Part shown: positions 41,301 to 52,595 of the stretch, in pieces
How the letters are laid out: every line of letters begins with the position of its first letter
Numbering within the stretch: position 1 is the first letter of the stretch
Assembly: GCA_003116995.1 (NCBI GenBank)
Contig: BDSL01000002.1
Coordinates: forward strand, 806,001 to 870,000
Direction of reading: 5' to 3'
From: Yamagishiella unicocca
Taxonomy: Eukaryota > Chlorophyta > Chlorophyceae > Chlamydomonadales > Volvocaceae
DNA: 64,000 nucleotides
The notes under the pieces: model-generated
Told to the model about the DNA's origin: nothing
Seen by the model: the letters and a program-made list of their open reading frames with translations, nothing else
Database searches by the model: none
Translations under genes and position numbers: made by a program

Positions 41301-44300
41301 GGCCGGTTGCGGCTGCATATTGTTGTGCTGTGATGTTTGCACTGCGGTCAGGCCACGACAGTCATGCGCTATCACGTCGCTGCGCGCCGGGCTGGGCTGG
41401 CCTCTGTTGGCCTTACCCCCAATGGACGTCTGCGCTGACGTGTCTTGATCCTGACCTCCCTGCGCGGCCGCCCTGTCCTCCTCGCGTCTTGTCGGCAGGT
41501 GTACCGGGTGCGGCTGCCGCTCAACAAGTACAGCGGCCGCGGGGTGATCATCGGCGAGGGCAAGCCGGAGAACCAGAACCACGCCGTCATCTTCGCGTTC
41601 GGGGAGGGCCTGCAGGTGGGGTCGGTGTCGTTGGGTCGGTGGGTCGGTGGGTCGGTGGGTCGGTCAGCCGACAGCGGCGCGGAGATGATGCGTGATCGGA
41701 GCAGCGCAGTCGTGCGTCCTTTTGTTACTGTCGTCGCTCCCCCCCGGGCAACCCTGAGCCCTCCTGTGATTCCGCTCCGCAGCATTCGGCTCACCACGGT
41801 TGACCGTGACCGTTACCGGTACTCCACCGCCCACCCGCTTCCCGCCCGGCGCCAGGCTATTGATATGAACCAGGACAACGTGCTGGCTGAGACGCTAAAG
41901 TGCCGCAACCTGATCACTGAGCTGCTGCCGTCCACCAAGGGCGCCTTCCATCTGTTCGCGGACGATGACGAGGAGGTTCAGATCACCCGCAAGACCATCG
42001 CCTCGGAGCTGCTCTACGTAATGCGCATGCGCCAGGTGGGATTCGATGGGTGGACGTCAGCGCATCCGTGAAAACCACTTCATCGCTATCTCACATCCCG
42101 CGCTGAAATCGCTGAACCTTTTACGTTTCCAGGCTTGCGGGCCGACTGTTCCGCCTGCGTGCGTCCGTCTGTCGGCCTTTGTCTGCGTTCCTAGCTCCTT
42201 ACACGTATCGCCGCGGCCCGTGGCTCTTGACGCGCAGGCTGCCTGCACCTTCACTGCGATCGTGGGCTTCCGGGAGTGGATCTTCAGCGACAAGTCCGGC
42301 GCGCTTGGCCGCTTCGCCGCCGCCACCGAGTACGCCTTCGGCACCATCACGCAGCGCACGCTCACGCACCCTGCTCGCATCCGCCTGCACTACGGGCATC
42401 CCGACGTCTTCAACAAGATGTTCGTCATGACGCGGGTGCGGACGCCGGCTGCGGCGTCGATTCGTTGCAGACCTTCCATGTGCCCTCCCGCGCCGCCCCG
42501 ACCTATTCACCTCTTCTCGTTGTCCTCCCGTTGCCTCGTGTCTCTTCTGGATACGCCTTAGCGTCCCGGGGGGTGTCGTGATGCCCGGGGGGTGTCGTGG
42601 AGGGGGCCGACGGTGGAGGACTGACCCCCGACCCGGCCCACTCGGCTGCCGTAATGACATCGCAGGGGGGCATCAGTAAGGCCACACGCCAGCTGCACTT
42701 GACGGAGGATGTGTTCTGCGGCTGCAACCACACGCTCCGCGGCGGCCGCATCCGGTACAAGGAGTACATCAGCTGCGGGAAGGTACGGTGGGGGGTGCGG
42801 TGGGGTCGGTCGTCGTATGTCCGGAAGCGGACACGGGTCGGGCTGTTCTAACGACCTGCGCATTTTCGAGATATGTGCTACCATGTTTTTTCGGCGCCTT
42901 GTTGTGGCGCATGATGACAACTCGCTGGGCTCTTCACCGCCGCGCCGGCTCCCACCCAAATTCACCCCCCAGGGTCGTGATATGGGTTTCGACTCAATCA
43001 ACGGCTTCAACTTCAAGATCGCTGGTGGTGGTGGCGAGTGGGCCGTCAGTCGCGAGTCCAGTAGGCTGGGCGCGCGGCTGGACTTCTTCCGGTTGCTGAT
43101 GTTCTACCACTCTTGCATCGGCTTCTACATCAACTCTTGGCTCACGACGCAGGTAAGCGCACGCGCGTACGGCAGTCCTTCGTCCGAGAGAGCTGCCGGC
43201 TTGTTGGCTGGTGGTGCGGGCCCGAGGGAGGCGCGGGTCGGTCGCGGCGCGCTGTAGCGTCACGCACCGCATCGCGGGCAGGTCGTGGGGTTCTCATCGG
43301 GCACCCTCCCCTTCCCTGGCACCCTTAGCCGTCGCCATGCAGCCGCCTGCAGCGTACTCAGCCGCCTGCAGCGTACTCAGCCGCCTGCAGTGTACTCGCT
43401 TTGCCAAACCCGTGCGGTCCGCCACTGCAATCATTGAATCCGCCGCCACGGCCGCCACCTGCCCGCAGGCGGCCTTTTGGAACATCTACGCGCTGTTGGT
43501 GTTCAACATGGCCAAGGCGGAGCAGATGAGCGACATGTTGCAGCGCATCTACAACGTGCAGCAGGTGAGGCCTCGGGCGGCACTGGCGGGTGGGGACCAG
43601 CGCCGAGGGGGATGCCGGGTGGGCTTTCGCGTCAGGAGTGGCTCCTACCAGGAGAACGTCGTGGTCGGTATAACACCGGGCGAGTGATTGCCCTTGCGCG
43701 ATGAGATCGGCATGCGGATGAGATCCCATCCTCCTCGGTAGGGATTGCTCCCAAGGGGAGGGCAACCCTTCGCGTGCACCGGGAAACAGCCGTTGCTGCA
43801 AATCCCTGGTGTCACATAACGACCGGAAACCAACCAGCATTAACCTTGCGCCCGCGCCCTGCGCAACTGTTTGTCCTCCACAGATCCTGCAGCTCGGTAC
43901 GCTGGCCATGATTCCCTACATCGGCCAGCTCATCCTGGAGATGGGCATCGTGAAGGCGACCGTGACGGTGTTCCAGCAGATCCTCACGGGCTCGCTGTTC
44001 TTCTACATGTTCCAGCAGCAAACCGTGGCGTCGTCCTTCATGGCGGATATGATGTACGGCAGCGCCAAGTACGTCGGCACGGGTCGTGGCTTTAACATCC
44101 AGGCGCTGGACTTCGTGAAGGTGCGCGGGATAGCTTTGGGTGGGACGGGTTGGCTTGGCTTTGGGTGGGACGGGTTGAGTTGGCTTTGGGTGGGGCGGGG
44201 TGGGGAGGAGAACGGAGCCCGTTCGGCGCCCAGTCGGTACCGTAGCCGAACACACCACGCCCTAGTCCCGGAATCGTCTCAAGCCCTGGCCATGCCCTGA

Positions 44301-46375
44301 ACGCCCTCCCTCCTCCTCGCCGTCCCTCCTCCCCTACCCGCAGATTTTCACGCTGTACACCCGCTCGCACCTGTACTACGCCTTCGAGCTGCTGTTCATG
44401 CTCATCTCCATGTACTTCGTGAAGGGCTGCGAGGTGTGCAACTACGGCTCCCTCACGTGGTCCGGCTGGCTGCTGGCGTTCGTGCTCATCTTTGCGCCGC
44501 TGTGGTTCAACCCCTTCTCCTTCGACCTAGCCAAGGTGTCAATTAACTACCTGGCGTGGCAGCGCTGGATGCACGGCGACGTGGACCCCATGACGGGATC
44601 CAACTGGTACACGTGGAACACGTGAGCAAGCGGCGAGGAGCGAAGCGCGGAGGGGGCGAGGGCGGGGCTCGGTGACCATGGTGGTGGGATGCCGAACTCG
44701 TTTAGGCGGGAAGGGCATTACGAGGTGGTGGCGTTGGGCTGCCCGACGAGGGGACCAAGGAACACGGCGTGGCCTTGTCCTTGTAGCTGGGTTGGACGAC
44801 GAAGCAATGCTGCTTGGCGCACTCGGGGCGCTACGTGCGAATGAGTGGCCGCGGAGGGCTCCCTCCGCCACCAGCGCACCGACCCACCAACACAAACCCT
44901 CCTCCGCAACCCATCTCAACCCATCCCACCCAACGCCATCCCACCCAACGCCATCCCACCCAACGCCATCCCACCCAACGCCATCCCAACCCAACCCACT
45001 CCAACCCATCCCAACCCACTCCAACCCATCCCAACCCAACCCATCCCACTCCAACCCAACCCAACCCATCCCACTCCATTCCAACCCGCAGCGGCCAGTT
45101 GGAGAAGTTGCGGAACGACAACGGCAACAACACCGACAACTGGGTCAACGTCCTGTACGTCTTCGCGTCGTGTCTGCCGTACATCCTGCTCGCAATCTGC
45201 GCCATGTCGCGGCTGAACATCGTGATGCCCGACGCGGAGCGCTTCCACCCGCTGTTCGGCAACCAGATCGTCATCTTCCTCATGGCCACGTTGTCCATTT
45301 GGGTCTTCGTGCACATCACCATCCAGGTGAGGCGCGCCCTCTCATCACGACGACACGCCCCCCGTCAAACGCAACCGAGGGCTGGACGTGGCGGGCTGCG
45401 GCACGGGCTGAGGTCGTGAAAATTGCCCGTATGGCGTAATAGGTTGGTTGCAGTCGATTAGTGTATGCCGTTCGTCTCGCTCGTTGCTGACATGAACACG
45501 TTTTTCCCCGGCCGCTGCCGCCTGTGCCCCTGCTCCCACAGATCAAGACCTACTTCACGGAGCTTGCTGACCACAAGCCCTACCGCATCTACCGCTACAT
45601 CGTGACCATCTGCATGTTCCTCTTCCTGATCGTGTGGCTGGCGGTGGTGTCCCGCTGGTACGACGGTAACGGCTTCACAACGCTCGGAGTCATCCTGTGG
45701 GCTAACTTCCAACTACTGGTGGCGTACCACAAGGTACGACATGGATGAGAGCTTGGGCACGACAGACGTTGACGGGCGCGCGCGCCATTCGGTTTCAAGT
45801 CGCAGCGGCAAAGAGCCCACCACATTTATTTGTTGATTTGCCCCGGTGACTTGCGTGCCGGCCGGCTCTGGTAGTTTTGTTTTGGTGACCAGGGCCAGTT
45901 CATCTGGCACGTCCTGCTGCCCGCCTCTTCCCCTCTTGCGCATTGCCCAGACACGGCACCCCAACCGCCACCGCGCCCTCCTCCCCACCCGCCCCCACCA
46001 CCTCCCCAACCGCAGTTTGTGACCGTGGCGTTCAGCCAGAACAACTCGATGCGCGCCTTCGTGGACTCGTTCCACTACACCGTCGACCAGCTGATCGGCT
46101 ACATCCTCTTCATCTTCATCGCCTTCCTGTCCTTCCTGGGAGTCGTCAGCGTGCTGCAAATGAAGATCCTCTTCAACGACGCCTTCGCGCAGACCGCCGG
46201 TCACGCCCGCATTGCCCGCGCCATGAAGGACAACAAGGTTGGCTTCGACACGCGCGGCAAGGGCACCGGCGGCAAGAGGCCGGAGCCTGTACAGGCCAGC
46301 ACCGCCGGGACCGCGGCGCCTGCCAACAGCTGGGCGGCCAAGTCGCTGGTCACCTCGGAGCACCGCTACATGTAG
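26347..46375 (+). CDS. Callose (1,3-beta-glucan) synthase, GT48 family, giant form
   Basis: This plasma-membrane enzyme makes 1,3-beta-glucan from UDP-glucose. All 33 junctions of the 34-exon model are GT-AG and in phase, giving about 3,577 residues; plant CalS proteins have about 1,900-2,000. Exons: 26347-26704, 26821-27323, 27413-27637, 28741-28892, 29267-29620, 29817-30134, 30325-30462, 30737-30937, 31203-31395, 31707-31838, 32131-32289, 32512-32805, 32979-33212, 33367-37005, 37264-37368, 37778-38047, 38331-38547, 38775-38937, 39220-39464, 39706-39836, 40064-40284, 40807-40954, 41149-41292, 41499-41615, 41856-42035, 42238-42435, 42666-42782, 42973-43152, 43469-43564, 43884-44120, 44344-44621, 45092-45326, 45542-45733, 46016-46375. 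The N-terminus is Q-rich. An FKS1_dom1-like segment (KTYRERRTWLAVFRAYYRVY) and membrane helices precede the catalytic region, which has YEWSNFKERMK, LWASLRG-like MWASLRG, FEYVVTPQTYG, IGEGKPENQNHA, AIDMNQDN, HYGHPDVFNK, GGISKAT and GKGRDMGF. The terminal membrane helices are intact. Residues ~1010-2335 are an extra disordered region. Confidence 0.95.
31393..31530. repeat. Three consecutive tandem duplications starting at a 5' splice site
   Basis: CCAGTGAGTGTGGGGGGCGA occurs at 31393 and 31419, so the donor of exon 9 is copied 26 bases downstream. CAAGGGCAGGCCTTC is then doubled at 31456-31485, and AGGAACCCCCTGCAGTA at 31491-31530. All lie at or in intron 9 of the callose synthase gene. Use of the second donor shifts the frame and soon meets a stop. 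Confidence 0.9.
32979..37368 (+). other. Low-complexity insertion region of the callose synthase
   Basis: Exons 13-15 (32979-33212, 33367-37005, 37264-37368) encode about 1,326 residues between two conserved parts of the enzyme. Exon 12 matches the part before the cytosolic catalytic domain and exon 16 (MMMWNSFAFAWDEIIDDLR) matches the plant FWNEIIxSLREEDLIS segment. Exon 14 alone has 1,213 uninterrupted codons. Its sequence is Gly/Ala/Ser/Pro-rich with a charged helical start (KLKEMSPEEKRKEIITRI), a long Glu/Asp block, a Ser run, and a Thr/Pro repeat of RPTTA/RPMTA type at the end. Plant enzymes have only a few dozen residues at this point. Confidence 0.85.
37068..37189. repeat. 72-bp period tandem duplication
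   Basis: ACAGGGGCGGTGGAGG and the following GGTTCGGCTGGAGGG segment appear twice with a 72-base period in intron 14 of the callose synthase gene. Confidence 0.75.
40613..40802. repeat. TCTGCC microsatellite, about 31 units, ending at a splice acceptor
   Basis: A perfect hexanucleotide run of about 190 bases ends four bases before the TCACAG acceptor of exon 22 (start 40807). It supplies the polypyrimidine tract of intron 21. The repeat is open in all three plus frames. Confidence 0.95.
41633..41664. repeat. GGGTCGGT octamer repeat
   Basis: About four units lie in intron 24 of the callose synthase gene, shortly after its donor. Confidence 0.8.
42565..42600. repeat. 18-bp period tandem duplication
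   Basis: CCCGGGGGGTGTCGTG is repeated twice in intron 26 of the callose synthase gene. Confidence 0.75.
43341..43397. repeat. 19-bp tandem repeat, three copies
   Basis: AGCCGCCTGCAGCGTACTC is repeated three times (one C-to-T change) in intron 28 of the callose synthase gene. Confidence 0.9.
44133..44201. repeat. 25-bp period tandem repeat, three copies
   Basis: GCTTTGGGTGGGACGGGTTG appears three times near the donor of intron 30 of the callose synthase gene. Confidence 0.85.
44909..45089. repeat. CCATCCCACCCAACG / CCAACCCATCC minisatellite ending at a splice acceptor
   Basis: A 15-base unit is repeated four times, followed by shorter CCAACCCATCC units. The array runs up to the acceptor of exon 32 (start 45092) of the callose synthase gene and forms its C-rich polypyrimidine tract. 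Confidence 0.9.
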
Positions 46376-46522
46376 TGTGTGCCGCAGCGCTGGTGGAAGG
46401 GCTGGTGGGTAGTGGGGCGGGTTGAAGGCACGAACGATTGGTCCGAGCGGCGGCTGGCTGAAGCGAACGGCTGGCCTGGCCGCGGGTTGTGAGGAGAGGT
46501 GGAGAGTGGCGACGTGATGCGA

Positions 46523-46527
46523 TGTAA
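46523..46527 (+). terminator. Poly(A) signal TGTAA of the callose synthase gene
   Basis: TGTAA is followed by a T run about 150 bases after the TAG stop at 46373-46375. The spacing and context suit an algal 3' UTR. Confidence 0.45.
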
Positions 46528-48319
46528 TTTTTTGGGTGTTGCAGTATATAGCGCGCGGCAGGGGCTGCGGAAGCGGCGGTCTGTGTACGGACGTGTGCAT
46601 CATGGCCCTGGACCAGGACGGCTGCCGTCTTGTGGTTGTTGGCGGGACGTGAAAATTGTGTTCGGAAGTTGTGACTTGAAGGCGGTGCCACCGGCTGTTT
46701 GGTTTAGGCACACGGAAGGGGATGGGTTGTTAGAAAGGGACGGGGAGGGGTCGCAGCAGAAGTGTTGTGGCGGGCGCAGGACCCACCACGGTATCGCTGG
46801 TGTATGCAGTCGGCGGCAGGTTGCAGCGGTGCTTCCCCGAGTCGTTGTAGGCTGCTTCTGCCGCCGCGCTTCATTGCACTATGCCTGGTGGCCTGGAGAG
46901 CTTGGGATTCCCACTGATGGCCTTGGCCTGTTGCCTTGGCGGTGGGGTTCCTGGATCAGGGGCACGGCCCAATCCTCGTCGAGAGGGCTCTGGCTCCCTG
47001 CCTCCCGCCCGCGGGGTCTTCGCTTAAAACTGCTGTGTGCGTATGCGTGCGTCATTAATTAGCTATTGTGCTACTGGTAGCTTTCTGCATGTCCGTGGTG
47101 CCTACTTGTCGGCGCCGAGATTGTTCCGTTGCGGGTGAGAGACGAGCGGGGTGGGGGTGTGCACGCAATCGCCGCTGCGCTGGCACACCCGGCGAGAGTC
47201 CTCTGCAGGTAGCGTTGTTTCGGAGCGGCGTGGGTCCAAGGGAGGCAGCTCGCGCGCGCTCTAGTGACGTGATGGACTAATGCCGCGGGGACCTACACCC
47301 ACCCCCCGCGTGCGATGGTTGATGGGGTACGTGCGTGACGGGGAGCTTCCCGCAACCACTACATTACACCTGCGAGGCTGCCCCCTCGACAGGGAATGTA
47401 CCGAATAAGACGATCGCCGGCGGGGCGCGCGGTGTGTGGTGTGTGACGCCGCCCTGGTGCCGAGCATCGTACCACTACTAGGGCAAAGGCAGGGATGTGC
47501 GTTTGTTGCGGGTGCTGCTGCCCATGTGCTCCGGCTGCGGCCGGAGGACGCTTGTCCCGCGGGGTCCGGAGGGGGCTCGAGGTTAGCATACATACGAGGA
47601 CGCCCGCACAACTTGTTGTTTGGTTTTCTACAAAAGGCGCCATTTCGACGCGCGGGCTGTACCGTATTTCAATCCGTGCGGCGCGTGTTTTAGCAGGCCG
47701 GGCGACTGGGCTGGGCATCCGTTGACGTCTATTGACAGCGGGCTGACGTATATAGTAGGACTGGCGTGATGTATGGTGGGACAGTGTGCAGCGTAACGCA
47801 TCCCTGGCTGAGCCCCCTAAGGGCGGCGCCAATGTTGGCGTCGGCGGTTACTGCCGCCTCCGCAATTGTGGGCAAGTGAACCCCTTGACCGACGTTGCGC
47901 TCCGCCCACCCACGCGTGTTCGGGGGCCTCACCGACGGCAGCTTGCTGTCGGGCCTCCACGCGCCGCAGTGCGTGCTACAGCTCGCCGTGCCTTGTGGCG
48001 TTTTGTATTACCGGTGGTGGCTGAAGGGTGACCAGCATGGGAGACCAGCATGGGAGACGAAATTGGGTTGTTTTTTACAGTATCTCCTTCCTTCGACGCT
48101 GCTGCACAAGCAGCGTCCTGTCCGCGATGGGTTTGCAATGACGGAGCGCCTGTGCCTCGGGCTCAAGCGGGTGTAAGTACGCTGTAGGTGCGTCTGCCTG
48201 TTGGGGCGCGTTTGCCGGTCGGAGTGCCAGCCTCACTTCGCGGCTGTTTCTCGGACAACAACTGTGTCGTGAGACAGTGCTCCAAGCAGCGTGTGCCACT
48301 ACGGCATCCGATGCCATTG

Positions 48320-48324
48320 TTACA
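48320..48324 (-). terminator. Candidate poly(A) signal TGTAA of CCS1
   Basis: This reads TGTAA on the minus strand, about 240 bases past the CCS1 stop at 48565-48567. A second minus-strand copy lies at 48328-48332. Confidence 0.35.
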
Positions 48325-48564
48325 GGCTTACACGTACATAAGGCCGGAACAAGTCCCTCTTCCTTATACCTTCCTTGTACATGTACAGAAAAAAGGAAGC
48401 AAGGCTGGGAACTCAGGGAGCCCGAGAACAAATACGCATATTGCTGGCAAGAGACCTCCTCCAGTGACATGCTCACAGCATAGTTCGCGTTTGATGAAGA
48501 GCATAAAATATTGTTGGCTCAAGACGTCCACCGCTTCCCACCGCCTTGTGAAAGCCGTCACGAC

Positions 48565-51500
48565 TCATGAGTCACGGCTCACCGCGGTGGACGGACCCGC
48601 CGGCACCGGCAGCTCCGGAACCGCGTTGAGCACGTCGTCCATCTCGCGCTCGAAGGCGAGTTTTGCCCGGTTGGTGCGCCCCGTCACGAATACGTTGGCG
48701 CCCTGCTGCAGCGCCCACACCTGGCTGTGGCTCAGGTAGCTGACCAGGGTGGTCACCATGAGACCGCCGAAGCCTGGCCGAGCCGGAGGGGAAGGGGACG
48801 TGCGGGGTTGTGACTCGGCGAGAAACCCCAGTTTTCAGAGAACAAAGCCCGGGCATGTGGGGTTTATCGGAAAGCTGCAAATTAATGTGTTCCCTCGCCT
48901 CCCTGCCTGGTCGCTACCGTGGCCGTCGAAGTCGTTTGGAAAAGGCCGACCCCTCCCGCCTCCCGTACCTGCATACACCGCGGGCACCCCGGGGTCGCTC
49001 TTGAGCTCAAGCCCGGTGGCTCCCACCACATCCTCAACCACCAGCTGCAGCCCCTCCACTGTAATGGACTTGCCGCTGCCGGGCCGCCGCACGCCCACGA
49101 ACTGGCCAGACGCGTCGTAGAAGACCACCGACTGCGGGTCACGCGCCAGGACTGCGAGGGGGCAGGCGGGGGGCGGGCGGTCACTGGCACCGCACCAGCG
49201 TCACCGGTTCTTTTCTGTAAACCCCCTGGAGCTGCATCATTCCTCAATACATAACCCTTCCTCTCACCCGCATCCGGCGTGAGCCTCAAACCTGGACGCC
49301 CCTACGACAGATGTCCGTCGTCGCATCCAAACTCTGGTCGGTAAAGCTAACCAGGGCCTGACCCAGGCCCTAAACTCTGGGGCATGGCCCAGCCCCCCTT
49401 CACCCACGCTCAGCGATCCCACTGACAGCCCAGACTCACTGGAAATCCCCGGAGGCGCGGCGCCGTCCACCCCCGGCGCGCCCAGCGGCAGGTAGGTTGC
49501 CCACAGCCGGCCCGCCACCCCCGGTTTGCCCTCCAGGGAGGCCATCGGCAGGTTGAAGGCGGTGCGCTCCGACAGCCGGGCAGCAGCAGCTGCGGCATCC
49601 GCAAGAGAGGCGGTGCCGGCGGGGGAGCTGGTTGCTGCTGCTGCTGCTGCTGCTGCTGTTGGCTGCTGCGGAGCAGACTGCAGCGCGGCGGCATCATCTG
49701 CTGCAGCGGCCGCTCCAGCAGCCTCAGCCGCGCGAGATAGGGCCGAGTCCTGGCCTAATACTCGCAGAGTCAGGGCGGAGAGCGACCAATCGGTTTGGTA
49801 CATGGTGACTCCCTGGTGGGCGGGAGAAGGAGAGCGGAGGTGGGCGGGAAGCGGAGAGCGGGGAGCGGACAACTGGGAGAGTGGGAGACAACGAGACCTG
49901 AAGGTACAACGCGGCAGGTTGGTTGCGGACTGGTGCGGGCGATCAATGCTTGGTCGCGAGGGCGTGAGGGCTTCTCGGACAGGCAAGTTGGTGGGATGAA
50001 CCCGGGACGAGACCCTTTCTGACGGGGGCGTTTGCAGCCCCTTCCTTCCTTCCTTCACATCCCCTTGAGCGACTAGGGCAGCACCACAGTGACCGTCGTA
50101 CGGCTGCCCGCCGCGCTATAACCCGCAAACCTGCTCGACCACTTGCCCCACCACGCAGCCCCATCCACACCACCACGTCACCCGGCGCCGCCCCACCTTG
50201 TATCGGAAGGGGTCGTTCACGCTGATGGTTTTCCGCATCAGCTCCTTGCCGCCGTCCTGCGGGTCCAGAAGCGACAGGTCGCTGTAGAACTGCGCCACGG
50301 CGCCGTCGGGTCGGTAGTCGATGATGAAGCGGTTGACGCGCATGACGTTGGAGGCGGACTCGGGCATGGAGGAGATGGGGGAGGAGGGGTTGAGGAAGTT
50401 CGATATCTGGAAGTCCTGGCCCTGCGGATGGCGTGTGTTGGCAGTGGGCGGTGGGGGTTGTCAAGACAGGGCGGAGGGTGGAAAGGCGGAGGGAGGTGGC
50501 AGATCCGCAGATCACGATTCTAAATGCCCATCCATGCACATCCATGCATGCCACCGCCGGTGTCACCCGCATACACACACACACACCCGCTCAGCATTTA
50601 TAAAACACACACCCGCTCACCTCTGGGCACATGACGCTGCCCTTGAGGGTGCCAAAGCCGCTCCATGCGGTCCCGAACAGGCACAGCAGCAGCGCGGCGT
50701 GCACCCCGATGGGCCCGATCTTGCCCGCCAGCCCCTTGAAGCCGTACAGCGAGCCGTTCCGGATAAATACCTGCGTCACCAGGTGCAAGAGGGCGGAATC
50801 TGTACGACGGAGGCCATGGCCTGTACGGTGGGTGCGCAGGGCCTGATGAGGTGTCCCCAGGTGCCGAGGCACGGTGGCACGATACCCTTTACCAAGAAGA
50901 CCACGCGCCCGAGAGCACTGCACCGCCTTTGCTTCACACGTCTGAGTCGGTCGCCTCGTTCCCAGCAGCCCACCAGCTACCCCGGCCGCAGCCTGCAACT
51001 GGAGGTGCCTCTTGATGCTTACAACGGAAAGCCAGGAGCGGTTCCATTCCCGCGCCCCGGTCCCGACATCACGCATGCAGCCGCAGATGGGCACAGCCAT
51101 CGGCCCGTGTCATCTACTGCCGATGCCAGCAGCTCAGCCTCTGTGCACCGGGGTCCTGACAGCGGCCAGCAGCCGCATGCCCCTGCTGACCCCCCCGCCC
51201 AGTCCGTGGCCGTCTCTGCGGCCAAGCGTACCTGGTACCCCCGCTGCATGAGGAGTGAACCTAGATCCTGGATCCTCGCGTTTGGGAGCACCTCCGTGCT
51301 TCCCTGCTTCATGAGAGACGAGGGCTGAGATAGGAAGCGCCACCGCTGGGCTACCTGGGGGGGTGAGGGTAAGGGGCATGGCGGTGAGTGCGCAGAGGTG
51401 CGCTGGGGATGGGGGAGGCACACGCTGTGGCCGCATCCACAGGTGCCGGGCCTTATCTCGCTACGTCAGCGCTGATGCCGCTGCTGCTGCTGCTGCTACA

Positions 51501-52595
51501 CCGGTGCACGCTAATACTTCAATCGCAGTCCAGCCAATGGTCGCCGCCATCCTACCGCCCTACCAGCCGCCCCCAGTACCTTGACAGCGGGCCATTGTCG
51601 TGTGTACGTGCAGGCTGCCAGCGAGGCCGCCAGCAGCCCCATGGCCAGGTAAAAGTAGTTGGCGGTGTAGATGTGATCCAGCTGCAGGCCCAGGACCAGT
51701 TCGTACGATAGGAACCCCAGGACCTTCTCGGGCCCGTCGGGATAGTTTGTGGTGTAGAAATCGAACGACTGGGGGATACGTAAAGGGGAGGGACAGGAGG
51801 GATGAACGCGGGACAGGAGGGGTTGAAAGAGAGACAGCAGTAGGTACGCGTGTGGTGTCATGTGATCAGGCTGGCTAAGGCTGCACCGTGTAAAGCGTAC
51901 TTGCCCCACGTTGCTTTGACGCTGTTGCAATGAGCACATACTATCCTTTTGCGCATGCTTCATTATTAGGACTCGAAGGAAGGGAAGGATGGGATGGCGA
52001 CCCCAAGAAAGCTTCAGATTACGCCCCCCTTTGCAACCCACGGCCCCCTGCACCTTATTCTGTGGGATGAAGGTGCCCAAGCCCGACAGGACCGCTATCA
52101 ACGCCATAATTGCGATGGCGCGTGGCAGTGACGACAGCTCCTTCATCAACCGACGCCAGGCCACTTGCAAGGCATTAGACTCCAACATAGCTACACGGCC
52201 CCTGACGCCTGCTTCGTCTGAGCCTGACGTGGACGGCTCGCCATCGTCCGCCTTGGGCTTTGGCGCCGCAAGAACGTCCAAATGCGGCGCCGCATTCCCA
52301 GTCCTAAGCTTTTCTGTGACTGTCGGCTTCTTTTTATTACCAGATTGTCCACCTGCCGATTTGGGTCGCGCGTTCAGGGTCGCGCGCTTAATGTCAGCGA
52401 TGAACACCCAGTACCCAGTACACCGCGCTGCGAGTTGGATTAACAACCAAGCATGTTGTGCGAATGTCAAGATGTTTGAATTGACCCACCCTTAGCCAAA
52501 CACCTGATCACGCGCCGCCCGAGCCCTGACAGGACTGGGCGCGTCGCTGCGCAATGCAGGGACGCAACCGACATATTGGGTGACAATGCTGCCAT
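48565..52595 (-). CDS. CCS1: Ccs1 (ResB-type) plastid c-type cytochrome synthesis protein
   Basis: Ccs1 works with CcsA in system II cytochrome c assembly at the thylakoid membrane, handling haem for cytochromes f and c6. Nine exons in phase give 630 residues: 52595-52490, 52352-52054, 51768-51580, 51354-51232, 50770-50621, 50421-50197, 49812-49404, 49151-48969, 48773-48565. The N-terminus MAALSPNMSVASLHCAATRP followed by GRRVIRCLA is a good chloroplast transit peptide. ResB/Ccs1 signatures follow: SLPRAIAIMALIAVLSGLGT (TM1), TNYPDGPEKVLGFLSYELVL, LAASLAACTYTRQWP (TM2), LPNARIQDLGSLLMQRGY, LYGFKGLAGKIGPIGVHAAL (TM3, with a conserved His), YQTDW, ARDPQSVVFYDASGQFVGVR and SYLSHSQVWALQ (TM4). 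The 613-residue length I recall for C. reinhardtii Ccs1 is close. Residues ~380-450 form an Ala/Gln-rich insertion in the lumenal domain. The start choice rests on the transit peptide and the phase-1 junction. Confidence 0.93.

Larger units (their letters stand above)
46376..48564. other. Gap between convergent genes, two 3'-end regions
   Basis: The callose synthase gene (plus) and CCS1 (minus) converge here. Short ORFs on both strands lack domain-like sequence. A 13-bp tandem duplication (GACCAGCATGGGA twice) lies at 48030-48055. Confidence 0.45.

Noticed and set aside
44809..45322. Trp-Asp-Gly repeat ORFs on the minus strand
   Set aside because: They read the CCATCCCACCCAACG minisatellite in intron 31 of the callose synthase gene.
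51511..52470. CCS1 starting within the continuous ORF near 52470
   Set aside because: That start is TTG and the sequence is intronic; the exon at 52595-52490 supplies an ATG and a chloroplast transit peptide and joins in phase.
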